Origin: Mesostigma viride
Lineage: Eukaryota; Streptophyta; Mesostigmatophyceae; Mesostigmatales; Mesostigmataceae
Assembly: GCA_009746045.1 (NCBI GenBank)
Contig: RPFO01000850.1
Location: 12,501-42,500 of the forward strand
Reading direction: 5' to 3'
Length of the DNA stretch: 30,000 nucleotides
How positions within the stretch are numbered: position 1 is the stretch's first letter; each line of letters starts with the position of its first letter. The notes under the pieces were generated by a model. The model was not told the origin of the DNA. It ran no database searches and was given only the letters and a program-made list of their open reading frames with translations. The translations under genes and the position numbers were made by a program. Shown here in pieces: positions 17,618 through 29,039 of the stretch.

Positions 17618-20391
17618 CATTAATTAATTAGACTCGTGCTCCCGTTGGGGAGTCACGGAGCATTAACCCCGATGGATGGATGGATGGATGGGTGCAAACA
17701 GTCCTACCGGTCTAATCTATCTACATCAGCTACCTACGTCATCTATCTAACAGCATTCTACCTACAGCATCTATCTGGACAGCCGCACGCTGCCCTATAG
17801 GGGAGCTGTCTGGCGTGCCTCCCGCGGGTTTGCACACGCGGGCGCTTCCCCATGCACAGGGGGGGGCTCGTTGTCCTCTATGACCTTGGCCCACTTGGCC
17901 TTGTCCATCATCTTCTTCCAAATCACGGAGAGGCCTAGGCCCCAGGCCCCCCATGTCCTCTACTAGATGTTCTTTGAAGGTGCGGGCCTTGCGGCGTCTA
18001 ACATCACTGGGCCCGGCCCACGTCAGGAGGTGCCGGCCAGGCTGAGCTGGTCGCAGTCCTGCGGGGGGGCCACATGAGGTGTCTACCTGGTTGGTGCGAG
18101 CTAAGTGCCCTACTAGCTGCAGGCGCCGCTGCTTAATGGTGCTGATGATGTATGGCATGCCAAGGTACAGGTCCTCATTGCGGACATGAGCATGCAGCAT
18201 ATCCTATACTCCGGAAATGGAACGCAGCATGTTGGTGACCGCGCCGTCCAGCTTGCGGGCCAGGTCGGCGGTGAGGGTCCACGTCTCGGCCCCATACGTG
18301 AGAACAGGAAGGACGAGGACCTTGAACAGGTCCTGTTTCTCGATCTTGCCCAGGGGCTTGCGCCACAGGGCCCGGTACTGGCGTAAAGCGTGCCAGGCGA
18401 GGGAGATGCGATGGTCCACATCAACCTCGCAGCTGGGGAGCAGGCTGCCCAGCAGCTTGACGCGGTCCCGATACAGGACTCGAGAGCCGTCGAGGAGATA
18501 GAGGGGTGTCGGTGAGTGGGTGAGCCCAACCGCCAGGGCCTCTGTCTTCTTGCTGACCTCAAGCCCCACTGCACGGGCCTCGATAGCCAGGCAGTCAAGC
18601 CATGTCTGCACGTGCCCAGTGCCCTCGAAGAGGGTGGTGTCGTCTGCGTAGATGATGTCTGCCAGCCGAATCTCCGTGTCCGCTCCGCCATGCCAGTATT
18701 TGTTAGCGACCTGCACCCCTGGTTCCCTACCCGCAATGCGGGCAAATCGCTTGCGCGCCTGAATCATTACGTATTCGACCACAATACATACGTAATGAAC
18801 AGGTACTAAGGGCGACAGCACGCAGCCCTGCCACACACCCTTCTGTAAAGACTAAAGGGCATGGGGGCGTGGTCCCGTAAGAAGTGCGCACCGAAGTGCA
18901 TGGTGGACCCTTCATACAGGTTGCGGATGACAGCAATAAGGGGGCGGGGGATCCGGAACAACTCGAGGATGTCCCAAAGCGCAGGCCAGAAAACCGAATC
19001 GAAGGCTTTGATGAAGTCAACCAGCACAAGGTGCAAAGGGGACTCACCAGGCTGAAGGCGTTGCAGTTCCTCCACCAGTCGGCGAGTAGCGAAGAGCGCC
19101 TGTACTGTGTTGCGACCTGAACGGAAGCCGTGCTGAGTCTCGCTGAGGTGACCGTCCAGGGGCCCGTGCGCAGGCGGTTCAGGATGAGCCGCATAAGAAG
19201 CTTGAGGGGGGCACTTTGAATGCACACCCCTCTGTAGTTGCCGGGGTCGGCAGGCGTCCCCTTGTTCTTGTACAGCATCGTGCGAAAACTGTGTTGCCAG
19301 GCCGCTGGAGGTGGTTGCGACGACAGCAGAAGGCGGTTGCAGATGTCCCGGAGGAGCAGCATAACACCTGTGTTCTCCAATTCGGCTGCAAGTTTTACAA
19401 CTGCGGCAGGAATCTCGTCAGAGCCGGTGGCTGCGTCATAACGCAGGCGCTGGACCGCCTCCGTGACCTCGCGAGAGGTGAAAGGAGGCATGTCGCACGG
19501 GTCACCAAGTGGGCCGACCAGCGGGGGGACTAGGTAGTCCGCCGCTGACCTAGGCGGGGCCGGGGGCCCAGCGGGGCCGGCCAGGGCGGCCGGGCGGGCG
19601 GCGGCGGCTGGGAGCAGGGGCGGGGGCGGCGCAGCTGTCCCCACGACCTCGGCCGTGGCCGCGGCCCAGGTACGAAGCCGCTTGGCTGGGGCGCCGGGGA
19701 CGTGAGTCGTGGCGGTGGGGCCGGCCGAGGCCGTCCGGGTGCCCGAGGCGCTTGTACCAGAACCAGGCCCCTTTGCCGTCGTGCTTCTGCTGGCAGCTGC
19801 GCAGGTCCTTGACCATCTGCTGAGCGTCTGCCTTCTCAGCCTGCTCGTAGGCGGCCCTCAGAGCTGCTTGCAGCCCAGGTTTGGCGGTCGGATCCCTGTT
19901 GCGGCGGAGCATCTGCCTGGCGGCGACCACTGTCGGTGCGTGACGGTGGACAGCAAGCTGTCGGCGCGGAGGCAAGGTGGGGAGGGTGCGGGCAGCCAGG
20001 CGATACTTGGCAGCGACACCGCGGAGGATCACTGAAATATCACCCGGCGGCGGAATGGCGTGTAACTGCTGGCGGCTGCCCCGGGCATCGAAGACGGCCA
20101 GGAAATCATCCCTGTGCGACATAGCGGCCTGCTCTGCTGCTGACATCTTGTCGGCATCCTTCAGCACAATCCGGAGCACCTTCAGATCTGGCTTAGGCGC
20201 CAGCTGTCGCGACGGTTTCACCCCAGGAAGCCGCAATCTGATGCGAGTGAGCACGAGACAGTGATCAGATTCCACCGTGCTGACAGAATCTTGCAGGACG
20301 CGAGCATCGACAACTGAGGGGCGCTGAGCCCGACGTACGCAGATATAGTCAAGGCACACCACCCGATCCGACGGCCCAAAAAAGGTGCCAT
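17618..20391 (-). mobile_element. LINE family B on the minus strand, 5'-truncated
   Basis: Starts at its 3' tail (TTAA repeats, 17618-17630), then the stem-loop CTCCC-CAAC-GGGAG (17639-17652), the short CATC seed and the coding region. Reading 5' to 3': end of an APE-type endonuclease (about 20390-20220, with D-Y-I-C-V and S-D-H-C-L-V), a linker, RT N-terminus (near 19560-19250: G-S-D-E-I-P-A; D-P-G-N-Y-R-G-V), Q-H-G-F-R-S-G-R-N-T, motif A V-D-F-I-K-A-F-D-S-V (near 19010), G-C-V-L-S-P, motif C Y-A-D-D (near 18640), L-T-Y-G-A-E-T-W and G-H-L-A-R-T-N-Q-V-D-T. The order is preserved but the frame changes several times, so it is not functional as read. It is inserted in family Y; ATGC-like bases flank both sides. 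Confidence 0.85.
18204..20391 (-). pseudogene. LINE endonuclease-RT protein, frameshifted
   Basis: Overlapping minus-strand frames 19550-20431, 18727-19644, 18806-19225 and 18204-18836 carry successive parts of one protein. These are the last strand of the endonuclease (S-D-H), RT fingers, motif A with D-F-I-K-A-F-D-S, the Y-A-D-D box, and thumb-side helices. The two catalytic RT motifs are intact. The breaks between them, and loss of the first part of the endonuclease, disable it. The bases at 20392-20431 that extend the first frame belong to family Y and are not LINE-B coding sequence. Confidence 0.8.
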
Positions 20392-20633
20392 GCTCTAGCA
20401 TCTGTATAGCTATGATGATCTTTCCCCCCATGACAGGCTCCCCCTTAGCTGGGCACAGCTTGATAGATCACGGGGATGCATGCAGGTGCCCTGGTGCACC
20501 TAGAGCAAGTGTCGTTTACATTCCCATCCTTGCAGGAAGTAGCTTAGAATGTATTATAGGCTCATATGCCCCTTCTCTGGGCTGTGTGCTACATATTCTC
20601 CCAACGGAGTTATGTTCCTAATTAATTAATGGC

Positions 20634-21104
20634 CAGCTCCACTAGGGTTGCACGCACCGTGCACCACTTTTTCACGGTACGGACGGGTACAGTGATTGTT
20701 TATGGCGCCAAAAACTTCGCGCCGCGAACGTCACCTAAAGTGAAACAAGATGTTTGCAAAGCCCCAGGTCGAATAGAAAGTTTTTACTATTTCATCAGGT
20801 TGTTACAAGACCCTCACGCTAGACCATCTAGTGCTTAACGGTTGGGGGATGATGCAGACGATATTTGTTTAAACTTTTGTGTAATTATTTTTCTAATGAG
20901 ATTAGCATAGTACTCCGTGGCATGCCTTTGCGCATGACACGCAAGTACTTACTTACCCTCACGCTCCGGGAGAGGCTCAATATTCTCCCAAAGCGGCATC
21001 TCTCAATGGGTTCCAAGCCTATTTGTGGCTTCTCGACAGTTGTCCTATTTACATCCTTTTGCCAAACTTCCAAGTGCTCACTAGGCTCGATACTTGTCGG
21101 CACG
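20634..21104. other. 470 bp without recognisable features
   Basis: No motif-bearing open frame, splice-bounded exon or known repeat seen. It lies between the Y tail and a small LINE fragment. Confidence 0.4.
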
Positions 21105-21225
21105 CTACACCCTCATGCAGCTTGCTCATGACAGCAATCAGGGGGGTGGCCACGCGAGTGCGGGCAAGGATGGCTCATAGAGCGTCCCAACGGACAGAAT
21201 CAGAAGCCTTGATGAAGTCAAGCCA
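21105..21225 (-). mobile_element. Small LINE RT fragment
   Basis: About 120 bp matching the RT motif-A region of the LINEs on the minus strand: the reverse of GACAGCAATCAGGGGG...TTGATGAAGTCAA, encoding a changed D-F-I-K-A-(F)-D-S-V and the following helix. Compare 18925-19020. It lies about 145 bp downstream of the stop of the YLPM1-like gene. Confidence 0.7.
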
Positions 21226-21369
21226 TCAGGTCTGACTTGATAACAATGATACAACCAGCTGGATAATAATGGATAGTAACTTCTGACATCTAAAATTTTC
21301 CAAATTCTATTGTGAGAGGAGAAACATCTGCTGTAAACCGACCTTGTGATCGCCTATGCATTACCTTCC

Positions 21370-24300
21370 CTAATCCTCATCCTTCACAGCGATTTGCCCG
21401 CTAAGAAGCTTTCTGTTTATTTCCGACGTGGCCTTCTGATGAGCTAGGAAATGCTCTTTGAAAACATCGTGTCGGCGTTGCTTGGCCTCCACATTTTCAT
21501 CGTCGCTTTCGGGCTCTTCCGTCGGAGTTAGAGGGCCACCCTGCAAAGGTTACCAGAAGTGCACGGACCACATTATGATAATTCAAAATTGGCTCATACT
21601 TGTCGGGTTCATAAAGATTTCTTCAGCCATCTATACTGTATCCCAACAACACTAGTCTGGGAAATTAGCAATTGCTAAACTACTCCATGGCTGTAGTTTG
21701 AGCCACACTCTGCGACAGTTAAATGTTGACATCATGCGTAATCTTGAATTCAAATCACAGAGCCAGATGGGTTGCTACCATGACATGTTCCGCTGTGTCA
21801 CTTACATCATTATAAGCCGCTCCAGGACCACGGATGAGGGTACGCTTACGAACCGTGGTCGACGAGCCGCTAATGCGAAAACCTTTGGCCATCTCCATCT
21901 CTTCCTGTCATCCAAAACATGCGAAAATAAACCCAACCCAGCCCAACGCGCCACCCCAGAGCACCCACCCATCGACATGCAGACCCTCCCTCGACCAGCC
22001 AGCCTTTCAGGCCTTGCTACAGAAATGGTTGACTCGCAAAACTACAGTGCCTTGTCCAGATGGCAGCAGGCTCCCAAAAAGACCACCATGCCATGACAAC
22101 TCCATGCGGCAGCCAACTGGCCAATGGCAGTACGCACTCTGGTGTAGCACGCCAAAACCCCGCATACCGGCAACGCACACATACATCGAAGCAGCGACCT
22201 GTGCATTTGTGTTCATGGAACCATGCCAGATGCACCCATGGACATAACAACCACCATTCCCAGCTGTACAATGCCTGACCTTCTAATGCAGCTTTGCAAA
22301 GCGATCATCTTAAAATGCGGATGAATTCCACTTTAGAGTGGTTCCTACTACTGTCCCATGGGTTTGGTACTCAAGAGCAGAAAGAGGAGCAAGCGTCCTT
22401 TCATCATCATCAGAAATTAACCATCCAGGGGTGTCAGCAAGTTGGTGTACTAATTCCTTGGCAAGTCGTATGTTCATGAATCATAACAGCAGCTGCACCT
22501 CCCACAACGTCTAGATCACGTAACAAAAAACACAGAGTGGGCAAGACTGGGCAAGCTGCAGAAAGCCAGAGAGACAACCCGGACTGCACCATGACGCCAT
22601 CTGACCTGTGCATGTGTGGGCACTCACCGCCTCGTCGGCCCATTGCACACGTTTTACCCGAGAGGCATACGCTAGCATCAGCCCGCTAAGTGCGTTGCGA
22701 GCACGGCCGCCACGTGGCGCGTCGGCGTCGTTGGGGCTGTCGCCACCTGTACGGGCACGTTTGCCCTCGCCACCCCGCCCATCACTGCCCTTGAACGCCC
22801 GTCCCAGGTCCCCCGTGGTGCGCACCGTGCCCACGGTGCCTTGGGCCGGGGACCCCTCCTTGCCGCTACGGCTACTGTCTGCACCCGGCTTGCGTCCATC
22901 CGTGTCGTCATCCTGCCCGCGCCCCCGCTTCAGGGATCGGGCGCCCTCACCCTCAGCCGCGTGCTCAGCCAGCGCCGCCTCCACGTCCACCCCGTCCTCC
23001 GCATCCATCTCTACCTGCAGCCGCCGTCACAATGGGCATGTGGCGGCGTATAGCAAAAAACATGACACGACAGTCCTCACAGGTCACAACAGACAGCCTA
23101 ACAGACGGCGCGACCGACGGCACTAAATACAGCACGATGGTTTCGCACATTGGGCAGGGCCAGACGACTGGTACCCACCCACAGAAGATGCCATGCAACA
23201 ACAGACCGATGAAACCATGCAAAAACATGGCCGGTTAGAGCTACATCATGAGGCCCTGGTGCAATTTCCTTGCTGCAACCTCCTGTGGCAGCAAAATGGT
23301 GCTGTACCATGATCCAGCTTAGCATTGAGAATACACGTGTCCTTCATGCCAAGATAAGTTGAACAACCTAGCCTGGCAGCCCATGTAACGATTCCGATTA
23401 TTTGGCGGACAGGCCATCAAACCACCAACTCCTTTGGAAGAACTGTGTGCTAGTCACAACCCTTGTTATCCAAGCACGGTATGACTACGATAGCTTACTA
23501 GTGCATAAGTATGCTAAGCATTTTTTAACTCCAGGTCAAATCAGTACCAATCCCTGCACTAGCTGACCATCGCCCCCAAGACTGGCGTAGTGTTAATACC
23601 TGCTGTATCAATGTGCCTCGGGAAGGTGGAAGAGACTGCCCCTGGATGGCTCCCCACACGTTACAAAGGCATAGCTTCAAACCGCAAAACACACGCACAC
23701 GGGGACGCAAAGGTAGCATACCTCCTCGATCTCGTCATCATTCAGCGTGTCTACCTTGAGCAAATCCTGCACGCCGGCATGGTTGGGGGACAGCCACAAC
23801 GAGGCGACCTCAGATGCTTGCCGCATCAGCAACAAAGGCATGACACCACAACACCCTTCTTGTCACTTGCGGCGCAGCAACGCTCTCCTCTTTCTTAGAA
23901 GCAGCGAGAATTAGGGCAGAGACGTGGGGGAATCAGGGGGGCCTGGTAGCCCAAGCACGCACGTAACACTAAAGATTATGACCGCATACGCCAACATCAT
24001 GCCCATCCGGCATGGCACATATGGCATGGTACATATGGCATGCTTGACTCATTCAACATTCAATATTCAACAAGGTTTACTGTCAAAAGCAGCCAGGAAG
24101 TACCTAAACAAGGGCAGCAGGTCTAAATAAGAGGGCAGCGCGCGCAGCACCGCCAGCGACCGCCGTGCGATACGTCGGCCAGGGAACGCTCCACTAGGGG
24201 AACACCTCACAGATCCTACCCGCACGAGATAGCGACCCTCATCTCTCCCATTCGACACACACCTGAACAATTGCAATGGTATTGACATTATCACTGCTGC

Positions 24301-27300
24301 GCTAGTCTGCGCCCTGAACCCTGCATAGCTTCCCAGGCACACCCCTAAGTAGCTCAAGACATCCTACCCTCTATTAACCATCAGGCAAGTCCAGGCATAC
24401 TGAGAGTTGCTCATGTCTGTGCATGTGCATGTGTGAGAGTCACGTGCCGTGGCGTCAAGCTGCGTAAAGAGCGGCGGGCACGGCTGCCACCGTTGCGCTA
24501 ACTCATCAATCTCCTGCCGGCTCCTTGAGTGGACATTGCGTGCTGCACACAGCTGCACCGCACAAACGCAGCACGCACACAGTCAGCCAAACATGCCAGG
24601 CTGTCATTCTTCAAGTCAGGCGAAACAAACCCTGGGAAAAGCAGCAGTGAGTCCTCCTGACGTGTATTGATACAAGTCTGCAATTATTCTTGCTATTTGC
24701 CCAAGGCTACAAATGCCCAACCCTCTCTCTTACGGAACACGGGTGGCAACCGCAGACGCGACTTCTATCCAGATCCAGAGCAGCCGCAAGAAGAAAGGAG
24801 CGAAAGGAGCAAGAGGCTGTGCCCGACCATGGCGGCCGCACGAATCACGCGGCCCTCCCTGCGTGAGTATGTCCAAAGTCCAGCGTCACTGTTCAGCACC
24901 CCACGACTGTTGATGAAACCAAGGTAAGCTCCACATTCCGGTGACCCAGCAGGCCCCACGCTGCCACGCCACAAGCCCGACACCCTGCCCCCCTCGTGCG
25001 GCCATCCCCCCTAGCATCCTGAATCAGCAGCATCTAGGGGGCAGTTTGGTGCCGCCATGCTAACTGCCCACGGAGCCAAATCCATGTCACGCACCTCCTC
25101 TGTACCATGCCTAGCATGCAAACGGCAGACAAAGAGCTTCTAGGTTGTTAGCAGTGACACCTGTCTCAAATCACCAGAACATCCAGCCCCGCCAACCAAG
25201 ATACGGGGGCAGTCCGCCAATAACGCAGGAGCGCAAGCCCTGCAGCAGCCAGAGTAGCACCATGGCATCCAGTGATATGGCCTTGTACATGCCCGCCTAC
25301 TACAGGCACTATACCAGCTGAGGCCTAGCCTTTTTAGTCATGTACATGTGTGCCTATGATGAGCCACACTCCAGACGATGCCTAGCCTTATTTAGTAATG
25401 TTGTGCCCATGCAGGGAGTCACTCTCTGCTGAGAAGCCATGCCATAGCTCCTGTATAGCCACGATGATCTTCCCCCACATGCCACGCTCCCCCTTAACTG
25501 GGCATAGCGCGATACATCATGAGGGTGCAGGTGCCTTGGTGCACCTAGAGCAGGGGTAGCTTACATTCCCACCCTTGCATGAAGTAGCCTAGAATGTATT
25601 AAAAGCCATATGCCCCTTCTCAGGGCTATGTGCTACATCTACTCCCAACGGAGTGATGTTGATAATTACTTAATTAATTAATCCAGTGATAGCATCCATG
25701 CATGCATGCAGGGGCACAGGGCGTGTGCACGCACCGATACGTCCATGGTCAGAGGCTGCAGGACAAACGCCTCGTAGCCTACTGCCTGCAAACATGCAGG
25801 GCCCACATGCGGTACAGCCGAGAGACATGGCACAGAACAAGGGAAGGCAAGGTGTGTAGATGTTGGCAAAGACACGTCGCGGGAAAGGACACGGCACGCA
25901 GGGACGAAGTAGGATATTTCCATTGCGCAGATAGACGCGCGTCCACGTGTCCCATCCTCCCTAAGCTAGCACACCTTTTATTGGTCTCAATTAGTTGCCA
26001 CGTGATACCGGCAGCTGGAGACCCCGAGGGTAGGGTTCCGCCACGCACGCCATGCCTCAGGTGGGTACGGCCACGTAATCACAAACGTACCACAAGCCCG
26101 TCGCCCCCTAGAAAGGGGCACATGCTTGAGAAGAATGTTTATTTCTGTTCTTGGTTACCAGTGCTGGTTACCCTGATACTCACCTTTGTGCCCTATAGGC
26201 ACATGCCATCGTTGAATGGGAGAAAAAGTGCTAGCTAAAACAGGGACCCCAGATGACCCTGCCCTGGGTTCCACCTGGGGCGTAACCCCGCCACGCATGC
26301 CCACGCGCCGTGGATGCACATACCTTTGCCGTGGTCCAGTAGTTGGTGAAATCGGCCACGTGAATGTTGGGAGCATCCACTGCCATGCGACGCGGCCGGG
26401 GCAGGGGCGATGCAGTCCATGGGAGATGAGCACGCAAGTTGTCAGTGTGCAACACGTGGTACCGCATGGTGGGGCATGCATGGCCATGTGATGTGCACGA
26501 ACGTGCCAAGCCACCTCATGGGGACACCACCAAACCAAACGCAGCCCCACACGGAGCATGTGACATGCAGGAAGCCATCGCTGCGAAGCCACATGAAAGC
26601 GCAAGAAGGATTTTGACGCTGACGGACAATAACCAAGCAATGAAGCGCAGCCCATGATAGTCAGCGCATAATTGTGCCATTCCAGGCACGACAGCCCCAT
26701 CCGGAGAGTGGTGAACCAGCTACCCTAGAACACCATACCAGGCAGGTATAGTAAACAAATTGTAGCGTAGAGATAAGCCACACAGCACACAACCGAAAAG
26801 AAAGGTAAGGCGACCCCACGTTCAAAGATGGCGTCAATGATGATACAACCATTCATTAACAAGCAAAGGTCCAACAGACGAGGCAAAACAGCCAACCTTG
26901 GCGCCCACGGCTGGCATCAACACGTTGCACACGTAAGTGTTCACAAATGATGATGATTTGAAAGCGCGAAACCAGAGTAGGACTGAATTACATGGGACGG
27001 CATGGGCCCTAGAACTAGGGAAGCCTACGGAAGGGGTCGCCCTCACGAGGCCTAGGCGTACCGATGATGACATTGAACCGGCCCTCCTCAACGGTTTTCT
27101 TGAACGCTTTGAACATGCTTGCGTTGTAGGCCTGCACGCGTCCAGGGACAAAACGGGGGGACGGTGGAAGGGGGAGCACATGGCAGCAGCCATCCAGTAA
27201 GGTGGGGAGGTGGGTGCCCTTTCTAGGGACACGGCAGGCAAGCAGGCAGGCAGTCACAGACCGCTACTGTGTGAAGTCCCAGTGCTGCCGGGGCAAACGT

Positions 27301-28152
27301 TGGAGACGAGAGGATCCCAAGGGAACGGGGCCACGAGCATAAAGAAAGCAATGGGCTGCCTGGTTGTGGCCAGGCCTATATATAGCCCCATCACCATCTG
27401 CATGAATGGGGGGACATGCTCCATGCGGAACACGTACAGCAGTAAGCAGCCACAGCCCGCAACGGAGACTTGTGAGTGTGGACAAGGGAGCAAGGAACTC
27501 GCCCAGACCACCAAACCATCACGCATAACGAGTACAGGACGGCAGCGCTGGGTTCTCTTCTACTGGCCTCTAATTGGCTTACTGATCGCCCATACATCTG
27601 CCCGCTGCAACATCGAGGGACACCCCGCGAGGCATGCCATACCGATGGAGTACCAGCAGAGATGTGCAACCTGCCACCAAGGCTGAACGTGACAGGCAGG
27701 CACAGGCACCGCCAGGGGACACCAGCCCACGCAGACAACTAGCCCCCAGGCCCCAGGGATACAAGCACGCATCGCGCTCATGGATGCAAGTGGGATACAA
27801 GCACGCATCGCGCTCATGGATGCAAGTGGGATACTAGCACGCATCGCGCTCATGGATGCAAGTGGGATACAAGCACGCATCGCGCTCATGGATGCCAGTG
27901 GGATACAAGCACGCATCGCGCTCATGGATGCAAGTGGGATACAAGCACGCATCGCGCTCATGGATGCAAGTGGGATACAAGCACGCATCGCGCTCATGGA
28001 TGCAAGTGGGCCCTGCAACACCATTCCCCATGCGCGCGTGCAGCCTTGGCCCGTACCGGCTCCATCTCTGCCTCATAGACGTACTCAACCACCTTCTCCG
28101 TGGCAGGCTTGCGGCCACGCCCACTGCTGCCGTCCCGTGCTGTGGGGGGGAT
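21370..28152 (-). CDS. YLPM1: YLPM1/ZAP3-like nuclear protein, nine exons, 5' end missing
   Basis: Exons (minus strand, 5' to 3'): 28057-28152, 27062-27131, 26324-26379, 25741-25785, 24444-24552, 23722-23816, 22628-23014, 21806-21904, 21370-21540 (stop TAG 21370-21372). All junctions are GT-AG and all phases agree, giving 375 codons. The order matches the YLPM1 C-terminal region: K-V-V-E-Y-V-Y-E-A-E-M-E; A-Y-N-A-S-M-F-K-A-F-K-K-T-V-E-E-G; V-D-A-P-N-I-H-V-A-D-F-T-N-Y-W; G-Y-E-A-F-V-L; C-A-A-R-N-V-H; I-E-E-V-E-M-D; K-R-V-Q-W-A-D-E. In the family a P-loop kinase-like domain precedes and includes the first blocks, and the R-V-x-W motif binds protein phosphatase 1. The Walker A exon is not seen in the window. 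Exon 7 holds a long disordered, charged stretch. Family assignment is from remembered motifs. Confidence 0.85.
22640..22654 (-). other. PP1-docking (RVxF-type) motif in the YLPM1-like protein
   Basis: Codons for K-R-V-Q-W, followed by A-D-E, at the end of exon 7. It fits the K/R-x-V-x-F/W consensus. YLPM1 proteins bind PP1 through the equivalent K-R-V-R-W. Confidence 0.7.
25277..25682 (+). mobile_element. LINE family Y, short 3' copy inside an intron
   Basis: About 400 bp of Y 3' UTR with the hairpin GCAGGGAG/CTCTCTGC (25411-25430), the terminal stem-loop ACTCC-CAAC-GGAGT (25641-25654) and a TTAA-type tail. It is uninterrupted at both places where the copy at 6489-20633 is broken. It sits in the intron 24553-25740 of the YLPM1-like gene, in the orientation opposite to the gene. 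Confidence 0.75.
27758..28009. repeat. 36-bp minisatellite, seven units
   Basis: Seven exact-length units GATACAAGCACGCATCGCGC plus TCATGGATGCAAGTGG, with two single-base variants (an A>T near 27834 and an A>C near 27895). It lies in the intron 27132-28056. Because 36 is a multiple of three, frames stay open on both strands; this is not evidence of coding. Confidence 0.97.
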
Positions 28153-28276
28153 CTGCACCAATGCCATATGTGGGCAGCAAGCAGAAGGGGAGGAGAGGGG
28201 ACGAGGGGAGGAGAGGGGGTGGCATTGGCCAGTAGCAACAAGGTACATCAGATGCCAACCAGTGTTTCTAGTAGCG

Positions 28277-28440
28277 GGACGCACGCGTCAGATGCTGACG
28301 CGTCCGACTTTTTTGTCCGCACGTCAGACAGCTGACGCGTAAATTTTGGCCCCGCGTCAGTCGTCTGACGCGTAAATTTTGACTGCACGTCAGTCGTCTG
28401 ACGCGTAAATTTAGGCAGCACGTCAGTACTCATGTGCACC
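28277..28440. repeat. Subterminal palindromic repeats of the hAT-type element
   Basis: Four short palindromes built on CGTCAG/CTGACG (28285-28301, 28322-28337, 28354-28371, 28388-28403), most followed by CGTAAATTT; the last two are 34 bp apart. The right end has GTCAGC-CAG-GCTGAC near 29683-29697. Such arrays are binding sites for hAT transposases in known elements. Confidence 0.75.
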
Positions 28441-29039
28441 GAGTCTATGCGTCAGACAGTGCGGAGTCCTGAACAGCCCGTTACCATGCCAAGTGCCAGA
28501 CCTGCCGGCCCTTGCCTGCTTGGCGGCGAGAGTGACGAGACTTCCTAGAGTCTAGACCACTGTTCTAGACGAATGCTAAGTGGTAGCCCAGTACCTAGCC
28601 GAGGACGACTGGCAATGGTCGATCCTCCGGAATATGATTGAGGAGCTGATTGACGCAGCTTTGCGAGGTTGCCTGATTTAGATGAACATCCTTTCCTTGT
28701 AGATTGCTTTGAATCGAATTCCAGGTGTGTTGATTAACGCTTTAGATTTGTTGGATCCATTCATTACTAGATGCGTAGGTGAAATTTCGGGCCGGGTCAG
28801 TAATATTTTATAAACATTTAACAACGTTAATGGTTTAGTCTGATAGTCAACTAGAAAAGTTAGCGACCTGGGGGTTGGAAGTTTTTGGGTGAAGGGATGG
28901 CGCCGGAAGGAATACTGGGGAAAATTAAATCTGGGGGGATCGCAGCTTTTTTTATGCCGAAACAGGCCGCCGACATGGCCAAAGCGCCTGCGCCTAGTGA
29001 TGATGATGACCGCTTGGTGCTTTAGTTGTGGCCCAAGCC

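Larger units (their letters stand above)
6489..20633 (+). mobile_element. LINE family Y, 3' end, split by later insertions
   Basis: Three pieces (6489-6805, 17586-17617, 20392-20633) line up in order with one uninterrupted copy at 25277-25682. Shared landmarks are the CATGTACATG block and CTATACCAGCTGA, the hairpin arms GCAG.GAG/CTCTCTGC (17586-17606; 25411-25430), CTGTATAGC, GGTGCACCTAGAGCA, and the terminal stem-loop CTCC-CAAC-GGAG (20598-20609) followed by TTAA repeats. The tail on the plus-strand right end and the coding remnant on the left set the orientation. The gaps are exactly the Copia-like element (with GTGCC duplicated) and a minus-strand family-B LINE. Confidence 0.75.

Noticed and set aside
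20392-20431. N-terminal extension of the LINE endonuclease frame (C-P-A-K-G-E-P-V)
   Set aside because: These bases are homologous to 25438-25520, where no LINE-B follows, so they belong to family Y and only happen to be open.
24081-24262. Candidate exon of the YLPM1-like gene (reads L-P-S-Y-L-D-L-L-P-L-F-R)
   Set aside because: Exons 24444-24552 and 23722-23816 join directly in phase (1 + 2 bases) and match the family without an insert; the phase of this candidate does not fit the upstream donor.
24829-24924. Plus-strand first exon starting ACCATGGCG with a strong AAG|GTAAGC donor
   Set aside because: It lies inside an intron of the well-supported minus-strand gene and no in-phase second exon with family support was found; kept only as a coincidence unless RNA shows otherwise.
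26009-26055. Candidate minus-strand exon (V-A-E-P-Y-P-R-G-L)
   Set aside because: Phase does not match the preceding exon; 25741-25785 fits in phase at both ends and carries the expected G-Y-E-A-F-V-L.
27560-28024. 154-codon minus-strand frame with the 12-residue repeat M-S-A-M-R-A-C-I-P-L-A-S
   Set aside because: Product of a 36-bp minisatellite inside an intron; several frames on both strands are equally open.
28277-28440. CRISPR-like array of short repeats
   Set aside because: Palindromic units 34 bp apart without unique spacers, lying within hAT terminal repeats in a eukaryotic intron.
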